From: an uncultured Oscillospiraceae bacterium
Lineage (GTDB): Bacteria; Bacillota; Clostridia; Oscillospirales; Oscillospiraceae
Assembly (NCBI GenBank): GCA_910583885.1
Contig: CAJUAC010000029.1
Coordinates: 1 to 29,308 of the forward strand
Length of the DNA: 29,308 bases
Direction: 5' to 3'
The notes below the pieces were generated by a model. The model worked only from the letters and a program-made list of their open reading frames with translations, had not been told where the DNA came from and ran no database searches. A program made the translations under genes and the position numbers. Shown here in pieces: positions 1 to 7,486 of the stretch; within the stretch, counting starts at the first letter, position 1, and every line of letters starts with the position of its first letter.

Positions 1-931
1 TACAGCCCGCCAGTCTGTAGGCTTCCGCCGCGCTGTTCAGCTTCACAGTTTCGCCACCCGGCATGGCGATCGCCAGCGCCCGCGCTGCGGCTTCCGGTTC
101 CTCCCGTCTTCTGATTGCCTGCGGGTTCCCGGTCAGGTCAATGACCACATCAAACACGGTTCCTTCCGGCGCTGGCCGTTTGCCCGTCAGAATATCCCGC
201 ATAAGTTCCCACGCGCCCGGCGTGTTTGGTTCTGCTGGTATGCGTACCTCTTTGATCTCCCGCAGTTCGGAAAGAACGGAAATGGCAAATTCCAGCATTA
301 CCACATCAATTCCCCAGGCACGGCCCTTTATAAGCCCGTACTGCCGCCCCGCGTCCATGGAATCCCCGCTCCTGTAACACTCCATTTCTTTACAGAAACT
401 GCACAGATTTTGTAACCGCTCCACAGCATCCACCTTCACGCCGTCCGGCGCTGGATACTGCCCGTGAATGGGTGTATTTTCCAGCCGGAAGGACGCGCCC
501 GGCCCCAGTTTCACCACGGGTTCCGGCCTTTCCGGCGGTTCCGGCTCCCCGTCTGCTTCCGGCTTCAACTGCACCGCCGCGCCGTCCCCGGTTGAAGTGT
601 TCACGTTGAACACTGTCCCTTCTGGGAAGTTCCAGCGCGTTTTCCCTTCCAGGAAGTCACGCAGAAATTCCATGTTGCCTGCCGCCGTGTGCGGTTTTCC
701 GTCTTCCTGTTCGTCCTGCGGAAACTCCCCGCCGCTGGCCGCCTGCATTTTGCCGATCGTTGCGGCCAGCAGGTTTGCCAGTTGAATTTCATTTGCCAGT
801 TCATGGCGGAACTGTTGGGCGGCTCCCTTTGGTTCCGGCTCCTTCTGTGCCGCCCGTATTGCTACACGGTTCACATAGCCCGCCGCCAGATCGACAAACG
901 CGGCGTTGAAACTGTTGATCTTTTCCTGCAT
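1..931 (-). CDS. Hypothetical mobile-element protein, 3' end beyond the window
   Basis: The frame is open from an ATG at 931 through the first base of the window, giving at least 310 residues with the C-terminus missing. The start is supported by an AAGGAAGG-type ribosome binding site about 9 bases upstream. I do not recognise the family. The protein is rich in Pro, Glu and Ala and has no membrane segment or signal peptide. A segment near residues 88-110 (FLRDFLEGK then PEGTVFNV) is echoed near residues 241-262 (ELMRDILTGK then PEGTVFDV), so it contains a diverged internal duplication. Between them lies a Cys cluster (CSFCKEMEC, about 177-185). It is the last minus-strand gene of the accessory group at 1-3300 and is probably carried by an integrative or phage-like element. 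No function can be assigned. Confidence 0.7.
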   Translation of the reverse strand, partial: MQEKINSFNAAFVDLAAGYVNRVAIRAAQKEPEPKGAAQQFRHELANEIQLANLLAATIGKMQAASGGEFPQDEQEDGKPHTAAGNMEFLRDFLEGKTRWNFPEGTVFNVNTSTGDGAAVQLKPEADGEPEPPERPEPVVKLGPGASFRLENTPIHGQYPAPDGVKVDAVERLQNLCSFCKEMECYRSGDSMDAGRQYGLIKGRAWGIDVVMLEFAISVLSELREIKEVRIPAEPNTPGAWELMRDILTGKRPAPEGTVFDVVIDLTGNPQAIRRREEPEAAARALAIAMPGGETVKLNSAAEAYRLAGC

Positions 932-1027
932 CGTGTTTCATCCTTCCTTTTCCGTTCCCCGTCTGGTATACTATTTTCTGGCGGTGTTCCAGCACCGCCG
1001 GAATACAGCGTGAAGGGTGGTTAAAAT

Positions 1028-1228
1028 ATGGGAGATTACCCCAATCCCAATGTTGTTACTGTTGTTAAAATTGGCGGCTTTACGCTCTATTGCAAGGCTT
1101 TTCGCCACCTCACAAAAGAAGAAATGAAACAGGCCGCCGCACTTTGGCTACGCCAGTCCCGGCGCAAGAGTTTCCCCAAAACCGGAAGCGGTGAAGTTAT
1201 TTCGCTTCACGGGTTTGATCAAGAATGA
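1028..1228 (+). CDS. Small phage/ICE-type hypothetical protein
   Basis: A 66-residue plus-strand gene inside a group of minus-strand genes. An AAGG-containing ribosome binding site precedes the ATG. The protein starts with a short polar tail, then a β-like stretch (VVKIGGFTLYCKAF), a helix (LTKEEMKQAAALWL) and a basic stretch before GSGEVISLHGF. This layout resembles small hypothetical proteins I associate with Firmicutes prophages and conjugative elements, but I cannot name a family. Its 3' end overlaps the 3' end of the convergent minus-strand gene at 1197-1661 by 32 bases. The balanced residue composition, unlike that of the antisense frames around it, is why I keep it. Function is unknown. 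Confidence 0.55.
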   Translation: MGDYPNPNVVTVVKIGGFTLYCKAFRHLTKEEMKQAAALWLRQSRRKSFPKTGSGEVISLHGFDQE

Positions 1229-1661
1229 TCTGTGCCAGCACAACAGCTTCCACGCCACCCAGCCCCAGCGTTACACCGTCTTTCGTGATCGTCAACGTCC
1301 CCTTTTTTTCATCCGGTATTACCGTCAGTGGGAAGCCGTGCGCTGGCTCCATCTGCGCCACCCTTTCAATGTCTGCCACATCTTCCGGCGCAAAGTTCAC
1401 GATCATTCCCGGCCCAGCTTCCGTTATGGCCTGGAACAGTTCCGTTTTGTGCTTCTGTTCCGTGTCCTGCATCAGCCACCACAGAGGGTTATTCCGTTCC
1501 GCGCTGTGTGGGCAGTTGCCCCCGTCACAGTTTTCCGCCGAACAGGCGGCACAGAAAACCCGGCGAAATTCCGTATCCCACGGCCCATCCGCAACGGGCA
1601 GGGCGGCCAGAAACGCCCCCAGGGCTTCCGGCGTTGCCGTGATCTGTTCAAAGTTCTTCAT
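1197..1661 (-). CDS. Cys/His-rich phage/ICE-type hypothetical protein
   Basis: A 154-residue protein whose ATG overlaps the stop of the upstream HTH gene as ATGA, so the two are probably translationally coupled; an AAGGAG lies about 10 bases before the ATG. The N-terminal half carries C37, C40, C45, C50 and H52 followed by NNPLWWL, a plausible small metal-binding knuckle. This Cys cluster plus NPxWWL arrangement is one I associate with hypothetical proteins of Firmicutes prophages and conjugative elements. The C-terminal half looks like an α/β segment ending in a hydrophobic helix (VEAVVLAQIIL). No catalytic motif is visible, and DNA, RNA or protein binding are all possible. Confidence 0.75.
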   Translation of the reverse strand: MKNFEQITATPEALGAFLAALPVADGPWDTEFRRVFCAACSAENCDGGNCPHSAERNNPLWWLMQDTEQKHKTELFQAITEAGPGMIVNFAPEDVADIERVAQMEPAHGFPLTVIPDEKKGTLTITKDGVTLGLGGVEAVVLAQIILDQTREAK

Positions 1662-1924
1662 GCTCTTTCCGCTCCTTCCCGCTTCCCGGCCCTGCGTCCG
1701 CGCCGCTCAAAAGACTGCTGAACGCGCAACTGGGCAAGATCCGCGCTGTAGCGCAACCGCTGGTTTTGCAGGCGGCTTCCGTCCTGCCCCCGCCGCAATT
1801 CAGAATAAATGGTGGACAGCGGGGCTTCCAGCTTGTCCGCGATCTCTTTTGCCTGTGCGCCATCGTTCCACATCTTTTGAATGACCGTTCTTTCCTCATA
1901 CGTGCGCATAGTGTAGCAAGCCAT
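1658..1924 (-). CDS. Small helix-turn-helix protein, IS30/HTH_38-like
   Basis: An 88-residue protein with a clear helix-turn-helix in its first half: YEERTVIQKMW, then AKEIADKLEAPLSTIYSEL, close in pattern to the HTH_38 domain at the N-terminus of IS30-family transposases and related regulators. No transposase catalytic domain follows; the rest is a basic, Arg- and Gln-rich tail. The ATG at 1924 has an AAGGTG ribosome binding site 7 bases upstream. A longer reading of the same frame to 2326 would overlap the neighbouring 438-aa gene and is not credible. It sits 38 bases after that gene and overlaps the next gene by 4 bases, so it is one member of an operon. It could be a DNA-binding regulator of the element or a domesticated transposase fragment. 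Confidence 0.75.
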   Translation of the reverse strand: MACYTMRTYEERTVIQKMWNDGAQAKEIADKLEAPLSTIYSELRRGQDGSRLQNQRLRYSADLAQLRVQQSFERRGRRAGKREGAERA

Positions 1925-1962
1925 ACCCTTTTCACCTTCTTTCTTCTGGCCGGGCGCGGCGC

Positions 1963-3279
1963 TTACGGCCCGCCCGGCTGTTTCCCTTCGTCCTGTTCCG
2001 TGGCTTCCAGTCTGGTTCCCGCGTACAGCTTCCCCAGGTTGATTTCCCCGGCCTGCGGCGGGGGCTGCTGGCCCCCTGCCGCTTCCGTGGCATCCGTGCC
2101 CGCCATTGTTTCCGGCGTGCCCAGGGCCGCTTCCCGGCCCTCGCTGGCGGCTTCCGCCGCCGTCCCTGCTTCCTGCTGGTTGTCTGCCCTTGTGCGGTAT
2201 CTGTCCACGTCCGGCCCGTCTGGCTCTATGAAGCTGTCGTATTCCAGCCGCCGCCCGCACTCTGGGCACATGTCCGGCATATCCCCGGTTTCGTTGCACA
2301 GCAGTTCCGTTCCGCACTTCCCGCACCGTGCAACGCCCAGATCGTCCGTGTAGGCCAGCGCCGGGGTTGCGTCCGCCGCCGTGTCCCGCTCTATCATGCC
2401 CGCCGCCACGGCCACCAGCGTTCCCGCGCTGGGCACTTCGTCCATTTCCGTTACATCACCGTATTTCCTGTAAAATTCCCGCAGTTCTTCCATGTGCCCC
2501 GCTTCTTCCGGTTGTTCATACTGGGCGGAATTGAAGCACTTTTTATACTCCCGCGCCGCGTTGATCACGTCCAGTTCATAGTTGTTGTTGATCTTGTTTA
2601 TAATGTGGTAGAAGTCCCGCCCGCTTTTGATCTTGTCGATCAGATTGCAGATGCGCCGGAACTGTTCCTGCTGATCTGCGTCCATCCAGGTTGCCCCGGC
2701 GGTTTCCGCTATCCGGGCCGCTTCCTGCTTGTGCTGGTATTCCACCGTGCCGGGGATTTCCGCCCTATAGGTTTCTTTCCAGTCCCCTTCCGGTTGCTGG
2801 TACAGGTCTTCAAAGCGGATTTCCGTTTCCCCGTCACAGGGTTGCGCGTCCTCTCCGTATTCCACGCGGTAGCTGTCAATCAGGCCGTTTACATCGTAGG
2901 TAACAAAAATGTGAATCTGGTTGAAGTCTTCAGCCCAGATGCTATACCCGCAAGAATCGCTGTAAATGATCGCCGCGCACGCCGCCTGTTTTGGCATTTC
3001 CTTCACGTTGATTTCCTCATAGGGGAAGATCCCGAAATAGCCGCCGTTCTTCGTGTACAGGCTGGCGCTGGTGTCTTCGTCACAGCACAGTTGCTGGGTC
3101 TTGTCGCTGCGGTCACGGGCTACGGGGTTCTTGTAGTCGTCCGCCGCGCTGTACCACTCCACCGCGCCCCAGCCGGGCTTCGTAGCCATACGGTACATTT
3201 CCGTTTTGCTGGCAGACTTATAAACCGGGACACTGGCAACCGCCGTTACGAAATACCGGGTTTCATCCTTCTTTTTCAT
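1963..3279 (-). CDS. Zinc-ribbon hypothetical protein of an accessory element
   Basis: A 438-residue protein starting at an ATG with a strong AAAGGAGG site 8 bases upstream. I do not recognise the N-terminal 300 residues, which look like a mixed α/β soluble fold without signal peptide or membrane segment. A zinc ribbon follows, with CxxC pairs at about C319/C322 and C338/C341 spaced by 15 residues. The last 90 residues are low in complexity (Ala, Gly, Glu, Pro) and probably disordered. It is the first gene of the minus-strand accessory operon. A hairpin with a U-tract sits in its leader (3303-3332), so its expression may be attenuated. Function is unknown. Confidence 0.75.
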   Translation of the reverse strand: MKKKDETRYFVTAVASVPVYKSASKTEMYRMATKPGWGAVEWYSAADDYKNPVARDRSDKTQQLCCDEDTSASLYTKNGGYFGIFPYEEINVKEMPKQAACAAIIYSDSCGYSIWAEDFNQIHIFVTYDVNGLIDSYRVEYGEDAQPCDGETEIRFEDLYQQPEGDWKETYRAEIPGTVEYQHKQEAARIAETAGATWMDADQQEQFRRICNLIDKIKSGRDFYHIINKINNNYELDVINAAREYKKCFNSAQYEQPEEAGHMEELREFYRKYGDVTEMDEVPSAGTLVAVAAGMIERDTAADATPALAYTDDLGVARCGKCGTELLCNETGDMPDMCPECGRRLEYDSFIEPDGPDVDRYRTRADNQQEAGTAAEAASEGREAALGTPETMAGTDATEAAGGQQPPPQAGEINLGKLYAGTRLEATEQDEGKQPGGP

Positions 3280-3302
3280 GGTGGAATCCTCCTTTAAGGT
3301 AT

Positions 3303-3332
3303 AAAAAAATTAGCTTGCTGGTAGCAAGCTAA
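3303..3332 (-). terminator. Hairpin plus U-tract in the leader of the 438-aa gene
   Basis: A perfect 10-bp inverted repeat (TTAGCTTGCT at 3310-3319 and AGCAAGCTAA at 3323-3332, 3-base loop) is followed on the minus strand by seven Ts (3309-3303). That is the form of an intrinsic terminator, though the stem is AT-rich. It lies only 24 bases upstream of the 438-aa gene's ATG and before its ribosome binding site, so it could be a leader attenuator or the terminator of a gene lost at the element junction. Confidence 0.6.
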
Positions 3333-3396
3333 CTGGTGCTTGTTCCCTGCAAACTAATAGTAACGGCTGCCTAAAAGGGACATTACCAATTTTTCC

Positions 3397-3425
3397 TTGA
3401 CAAATCCCATCCTGTCAGATATACT
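3397..3425 (+). promoter_or_regulatory. Sigma-A promoter for the valS T-box operon
   Basis: TTGACA (3397-3402) and TATACT (3420-3425) are separated by exactly 17 bp. The predicted start of transcription is near 3432, just before the T-box leader. Confidence 0.85.
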
Positions 3426-3431
3426 GATTTT

Positions 3432-3677
3432 TGTTAAAAAAGCCGTGAAGGGGAGTAGTACGCAGCCCGCAGATGCGCAGAGAGAGGCCGGATGGTGTAA
3501 GGCCTTGTGATGCGGGCGCTGAAGTCGCCCCCGAGCTCCGCTCCCGAATTTGGCCAGTAGGGGGCGGCGGATGCCCCCGTTACAGAGGCTGTGAGTGTCC
3601 CCCGTGAACGGGGGGAATTCAGGTGGTACCGCGGATTGCTATTCGCCCTGAGCAGATACTGCTCAGGGCGTTTTTTT
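3432..3677 (+). promoter_or_regulatory. T-box leader, valine-specific (specifier GUC)
   Basis: This leader senses uncharged tRNA-Val and allows readthrough into the downstream genes. Stem I can be drawn: GGGG at 3450-3453 pairs with CCCC at 3528-3531, and GCCCGCA at 3465-3471 pairs with TGCGGGC at 3511-3517. These enclose the AGTAG motif on one side and GAAGTC on the other. The specifier codon is GTC at 3524-3526 (Val). The distal-loop motif GATGGTG is at 3491-3497. The T-box bulge is AGGTGGTACCGCG (3621-3633); its TGGT would pair with an ACCA tRNA end. The terminator is at 3644-3677. The first gene after it is a YcxB-like membrane protein, not valS. Confidence 0.93.
3644..3677 (+). terminator. 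T-box terminator hairpin
   Basis: A perfect 12-bp stem (3644-3655 with 3659-3670) with a 3-base ATA loop is followed by seven Ts (3671-3677). It is the regulated terminator of the Val T-box; the competing antiterminator would involve the T-box sequence at 3621-3633. Confidence 0.9.
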
Positions 3678-3693
3678 GAGGAGGCTGGACCCT

Positions 3694-4230
3694 ATGTTTG
3701 AAGTAACCACCGACTATGACAAACAAGCACTGCTGGCTATGAACAAGGTTGCAAACCGCACCTTCCGCAGGCGGCGTTATCTGATCCGGCGGGCTTTCCT
3801 GCTCATTGTGGGGCTGGGCTCCCTGGTCTCTGGTACCTTGCTTCTGATGATCTTTGAGAAGCTGGATGCAGGGGAAAAAGTTCTTGCGGCAGCTGCCCTG
3901 GTGACTGGCTGCCTCGCCATCGCGGAAGGCCTCTTCCTCGACCGCCTAGGTGCGCGGGCCTCCCGGAAACAGATGCTCGCAGGCAGCAGCCGGTGGACAC
4001 TGCGGTTTACAGAGGAGGCGTTCACGGGGGAAAATGCGGAGGGCGTCCGCAGTACCTACCCCTATTCCAAAATCCAGGCAGCCTATGAAACCTCGGCCTA
4101 TTTCCTGCTGCAAATCGACCTGCATCACTGCGTTATCCTGGACAAATCCGGCTTTACCCAGGGCGTACCGGCGGCGTTCCGGATGTTTATTGGCAACAAA
4201 ACCGGGAAATTGGTACAAAATATCCCTTAA
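3694..4230 (+). CDS. YcxB-like two-TM membrane protein
   Basis: A 178-residue protein placed between the Val T-box and valS. The ATG at 3694 is used because GAGGAGG lies 9 bases upstream; an in-frame TTG at 3676 would fall in the terminator U-tract. After a short cytoplasmic start (MFEVTTDYDKQ) there are two hydrophobic segments at about residues 36-58 and 66-84. A soluble C-terminal domain follows, with the pattern F..EAF......STYPYSKI..AYET..YFLL, which matches the YcxB-like domain of Firmicutes membrane proteins. Function of that family is not established. Its placement makes it the first gene expressed when the valine T-box is read through, so its level should follow valyl-tRNA shortage together with ValRS. 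Confidence 0.85.
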   Translation: MFEVTTDYDKQALLAMNKVANRTFRRRRYLIRRAFLLIVGLGSLVSGTLLLMIFEKLDAGEKVLAAAALVTGCLAIAEGLFLDRLGARASRKQMLAGSSRWTLRFTEEAFTGENAEGVRSTYPYSKIQAAYETSAYFLLQIDLHHCVILDKSGFTQGVPAAFRMFIGNKTGKLVQNIP

Positions 4231-4259
4231 GCATCGCCTTGTGCAACCGTTTTCTTTTG

Positions 4260-4287
4260 ATTCTTTTCTTGTCCGCAAGAAAAGAAT
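4260..4287. repeat. 12-bp palindromic hairpin between the YcxB-like gene and valS
   Basis: ATTCTTTTCTTG (4260-4271) is followed after TCCG by its exact complement CAAGAAAAGAAT (4276-4287). There is no T-run after it, so it is not a standard terminator. It lies in the 80-base gap upstream of the valS ribosome binding site. It could be a dispersed palindromic repeat or an mRNA processing or stability element. Confidence 0.65.
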
Positions 4288-4310
4288 GTCAGCAAAAAAA
4301 GGAGAGTATC

Positions 4311-6962
4311 ATGAGAAAAGAACTGCCAAAAACCTATGAGCCCCAGGAGGTGGAGGGGAAAATCTACCAGGCGTGGATGGACGCAGACTGCTTCCACGCC
4401 GCACCCAACCCGGACAAGAAACCCTTCTCGATTGTCATGCCGCCCCCCAACGTCACCGGCCAGCTCCATATGGGCCACGCCATGGACTGCACCCTCCAGG
4501 ATATCCTGGTCCGCTACAAGCGGATGCAGGGGTACGAGGCGCTGTGGATGCCGGGCACAGACCACGCAGGCATTGCCACCCAGATCAAGGTGGAGGAGGA
4601 GCTGCGCAAAAACGAGGGCCTGACCCGCTATGACCTGGGCAGGGAGAAATTCCTGGAGCGGGTGTGGGACTGGAAGAACAAGTACGGGGACCGGATTGTC
4701 CATCAGCAGCGGAAGCTGGGATCCTCCTGTGACTGGGAGCGCGCCCGCTTCACCATGGACGAGGGCTGCTCCAGCGCGGTCCGTGAGACCTTCTGTGAGC
4801 TCTACGACAAGGGCCTCATCTACAAGGGCAGCCGGATCATCAACTGGTGCCCCCACTGCACCACCGCCCTCTCCGACGCAGAGGTGGAGTATGTAGATAA
4901 GCCCGGCCATCTCTGGTATATCCGCTATCCCCTTTCCGACGGCAGCGGCGATCTGGTGGTGGCCACCACCCGCCCGGAGACCATGATGGGCGACACCGGC
5001 GTGGCGGTGAACCCGGCGGATGAGCGGTTCCAGCACCTGGTTGGGAAAACCTGTATCCTTCCCATCATGAACCGGGAGCTGCCCATTGTAGCGGACGAGT
5101 ATGTGGAGCTTGGCTTCGGCACCGGCGCGGTGAAGATGACCCCCGCCCACGACCCCAACGACTTCGAGGTGGGCCTGCGCCACAGCCTGGAGACCATCCG
5201 GGTCATCAGCGATGACGGCACGATCAACGAAAACGGCGGTCCCTACAACGGCATGGACCGCTACGAGTGCCGCAAGGCCCTGCTGAAGGACCTGGAGGAA
5301 CAGGGCTATCTGGTGAAAACCGAGGACTACAGCCACAATGTGGGTACCTGCTACCGCTGCGGCAGCGATGTGGAGCCCCTGATCTCCGCCCAGTGGTTTG
5401 TGAAGATGGAGCCCCTGGCCAAGGAGGCCCTGCGGGTGGTGAACGAGGGGGAGGTCCAGTTTATCCCTGAGCGGTTCTCCAAGACCTACACCAACTGGAT
5501 GGAGAATGTCCATGACTGGTGCATCTCCCGCCAGCTCTGGTGGGGCCACCAGATCCCCGCCTGGACGTGCGCTGACTGCGGCCATATCACCGTGGACCGT
5601 GCCGACCCCACCCGGTGCGCCAAGTGCGGCAGCGGGAACATTGAGCGGGACCCCGACGTGCTGGACACCTGGTTCAGCTCCGCCTTGTGGCCCTTCTCCA
5701 CCCTGGGCTGGCCGGGTAAGACCCCGGAGCTGGACTACTTCTACCCCACCAGCGTGCTTGTTACCGGCTATGACATCATCTTCTTCTGGGTGGCCCGGAT
5801 GATCTTCTCCGGCTGTGAGCAGATGAAGAAGTTCCCATTTGAAAAGGTGCTCATCCACGGACTGGTCCGGGACGACAAGGGCCGGAAGATGTCCAAGAGC
5901 CTGGGCAACGGGATCGATCCCCTGGAAATTGCGGACAAGTACGGCGCAGATGCCCTGCGCTTCAACCTCATCACCGGCAACAGCCCTGGCAACGACATGC
6001 GTTTCTATGTGGAGAAGTGCGAGGCCATGCGCAACTTTGCCAATAAGATCTGGAACGCCAGCCGCTATGTGATGATGAACCTGACCATCGAGTCGGTGAA
6101 GCTCCCGGAGAAGCTGGAACTGGAGGACAAGTGGGTCCTCTCCAAGCTTAACACCCTCGTCAAAGAGGTGACGGAAAACATGGACGCCTATGAACTGGGC
6201 GTGGCCTCCGCCAAGGTCTATGACTTCATCTGGGACACCTACTGTGACTGGTATATTGAGCTGACCAAGAGCCGGATGCAGGGCGGGGATGCGGAGAACG
6301 CACAGAATGTGCTGTGCTATGTCCTTATCCAGCTGCTGAAGCTGCTGCACCCCTTCATGCCCTTTATTACCGAGGAAATCTACCAGGCGCTTCCCCACAC
6401 GGAAGAGGAGACGGGCGGGTTCCTCATGCGCTCCGGCTGGCCGGTGTACAGCCAGGCGCTGGCATTCCCGGAGGAGGAGGCCGCCATGGAGGACGTGATG
6501 GACGCCATCCGCGCCATCCGCGCCCGGCGGGCGGAGATGAACGTCCCCCCCAGCCGCAAGGTACAGCTGACCATCGCCGCGGCGCGGCAGGAGACCTTTG
6601 CCGCTGGCGCACCCTTCTTCCAGCGTCTGGCCTCTGCCAGCGAGGTCCATGTCACCGGTGTGTCCGGGGCGGGCTCCAGCGCAGAGATGCGGGAGCAGGG
6701 GATGGTAGAGGTCATCACCCATGCGGCCCGGGTGTTTATGCCCCTGGCAGAGCTGGTGGATATCCAGCAGGAGCTGGAGCGGATTGCCAAGGAAAAAGCC
6801 AAGGCGGAGGGGCATTTGAAGGGGATCGAGGCAAAGCTGAATAACGAGGCGTTCACCTCCAAGGCCCCCGCCCACATTGTCCAGAACCAGCGCGACCAGG
6901 CGGAAAAGCTGCGCTCCCTGATCGCCCAGCTGGAGCAGTCGGCCGCCGCACTCGGGAAATAA
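4311..6962 (+). CDS. valS: Valyl-tRNA synthetase
   Basis: This 883-residue class I synthetase charges tRNA-Val with valine in the cytoplasm. The ATP-binding HIGH motif appears as HMGH (residues 53-56) inside PPPNVTGQLHMGH, and the second signature as KMSKS (526-530). Between them lies the editing (CP1) domain with TTRPETMMGDT, which removes mischarged Thr. Zinc-ribbon-like Cys pairs are present (CADCG and CAKCG). A tRNA-binding anticodon domain follows, and the last 70 residues form the Glu/Lys-rich coiled coil typical of bacterial ValRS. Length is normal for the family. The ATG at 4311 has AAAGGAG upstream. It is the second gene after the valine T-box, so it is induced by uncharged tRNA-Val, and it ends at a terminator at 7007-7034. 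Confidence 0.98.
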   Translation: MRKELPKTYEPQEVEGKIYQAWMDADCFHAAPNPDKKPFSIVMPPPNVTGQLHMGHAMDCTLQDILVRYKRMQGYEALWMPGTDHAGIATQIKVEEELRKNEGLTRYDLGREKFLERVWDWKNKYGDRIVHQQRKLGSSCDWERARFTMDEGCSSAVRETFCELYDKGLIYKGSRIINWCPHCTTALSDAEVEYVDKPGHLWYIRYPLSDGSGDLVVATTRPETMMGDTGVAVNPADERFQHLVGKTCILPIMNRELPIVADEYVELGFGTGAVKMTPAHDPNDFEVGLRHSLETIRVISDDGTINENGGPYNGMDRYECRKALLKDLEEQGYLVKTEDYSHNVGTCYRCGSDVEPLISAQWFVKMEPLAKEALRVVNEGEVQFIPERFSKTYTNWMENVHDWCISRQLWWGHQIPAWTCADCGHITVDRADPTRCAKCGSGNIERDPDVLDTWFSSALWPFSTLGWPGKTPELDYFYPTSVLVTGYDIIFFWVARMIFSGCEQMKKFPFEKVLIHGLVRDDKGRKMSKSLGNGIDPLEIADKYGADALRFNLITGNSPGNDMRFYVEKCEAMRNFANKIWNASRYVMMNLTIESVKLPEKLELEDKWVLSKLNTLVKEVTENMDAYELGVASAKVYDFIWDTYCDWYIELTKSRMQGGDAENAQNVLCYVLIQLLKLLHPFMPFITEEIYQALPHTEEETGGFLMRSGWPVYSQALAFPEEEAAMEDVMDAIRAIRARRAEMNVPPSRKVQLTIAAARQETFAAGAPFFQRLASASEVHVTGVSGAGSSAEMREQGMVEVITHAARVFMPLAELVDIQQELERIAKEKAKAEGHLKGIEAKLNNEAFTSKAPAHIVQNQRDQAEKLRSLIAQLEQSAAALGK

Positions 6963-7006
6963 GCACTGCTGGGCCCCTGTTTACAGAGCAGCCGCACTCC
7001 CCCTGT

Positions 7007-7034
7007 ACAGATGCAGGAAGCAGCTGTATTTTTA
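7007..7034 (+). terminator. Terminator after valS
   Basis: TACAGATGC (7007-7015) pairs with GCAGCTGTA (7021-7029) with one A/G mismatch and a 5-base loop, followed by five Ts (7030-7034). It lies 45 bases after the valS stop and separates that operon from the next gene. Confidence 0.6.
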
Positions 7035-7052
7035 AGGTGACTGTAAGGAAAC

Positions 7053-7152
7053 AACACGAGGAGAACTCAGTTCTCGGTATCTACCAGCTTTCTATCTGGA
7101 CTATGTGGGGATATGCATCCCCTTCCCCGCGTAACCCAGGTGCCGGCTGTTG
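7053..7152 (+). promoter_or_regulatory. Candidate structured leader of the zinc-ribbon membrane protein gene
   Basis: Three consecutive hairpins are visible: GAGAAC/GTTCTC (7062-7067 with 7071-7076), CCAG/CTGG (7084-7087 with 7096-7099) and GGGGAT/ATCCCC (7107-7112 with 7117-7122). They can be closed by CAACA (7053-7057) pairing with TGTTG (7148-7152), giving a multibranch junction that ends just before the ribosome binding site of the gene at 7168. I do not recognise a known riboswitch class. It may be an ordinary leader with chance pairing. Confidence 0.3.
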
Positions 7153-7167
7153 AAAAGGAGTACGATT

Positions 7168-7464
7168 ATGTCAAAACGCTGTCCTGAATGCCTTCAAACA
7201 AACGAGGATTCCCGCATCTTTTGCAGTTATTGCGGCGCAGCACTGGACGCTGATATCCGGCTGATCCAGGATATCGAAAAATTGAAGGCGCAGCCCGCCA
7301 AGGCACAGCCCGCCCCCCGCAAAGTGGATGACGACGATATTGATGACATCCCCCGCCGCACTGAACCCAAGAAGGATTTCCGCCTAATCCTGTGGATCAC
7401 CCTGGGCCTGCTGGCCGTTGCGGCCGTTGCAGCAGCTGCGTGGTTTTTCCTGAAGAATTCATAG
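7168..7464 (+). CDS. Small zinc-ribbon, single-TM membrane protein
   Basis: A 98-residue protein. The N-terminus is a zinc ribbon of the zinc_ribbon_2 kind: CPEC at residues 5-8 and CSYC at about 20-23. An acidic linker (DDDDIDD) follows, and then one C-terminal membrane helix at about residues 75-95 (LILWITLGLLAVAAVAAAAWFFL). It is therefore predicted to sit in the membrane with the zinc ribbon in the cytoplasm. AAAAGGAG precedes the ATG at 7168. It stands alone between the valS terminator and the tyrS promoter. Many such zinc-ribbon/TM proteins occur in Firmicutes and their function is usually unknown; nothing here narrows it. Confidence 0.85.
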   Translation: MSKRCPECLQTNEDSRIFCSYCGAALDADIRLIQDIEKLKAQPAKAQPAPRKVDDDDIDDIPRRTEPKKDFRLILWITLGLLAVAAVAAAAWFFLKNS

Positions 7465-7486
7465 CAGAATCGCCCGATTTTCCCCA

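Noticed and set aside
63..1024. Several plus-strand frames at the left edge
   Set aside because: They are antisense to the minus-strand frame open from 931 to the window edge, which has the better start site and protein-like composition.
1925..2326. Upstream extension of the HTH protein
   Set aside because: It overlaps the 438-aa gene in another frame and reads as Gly/Arg-rich noise; the ATG at 1924 has its own ribosome binding site.
4227..6875. 882-codon open frame antisense to valS
   Set aside because: It mirrors the whole valS gene, which has all synthetase motifs. The antisense product is His/Val/Gly-rich without domains; it is a result of GC-rich third codon positions.
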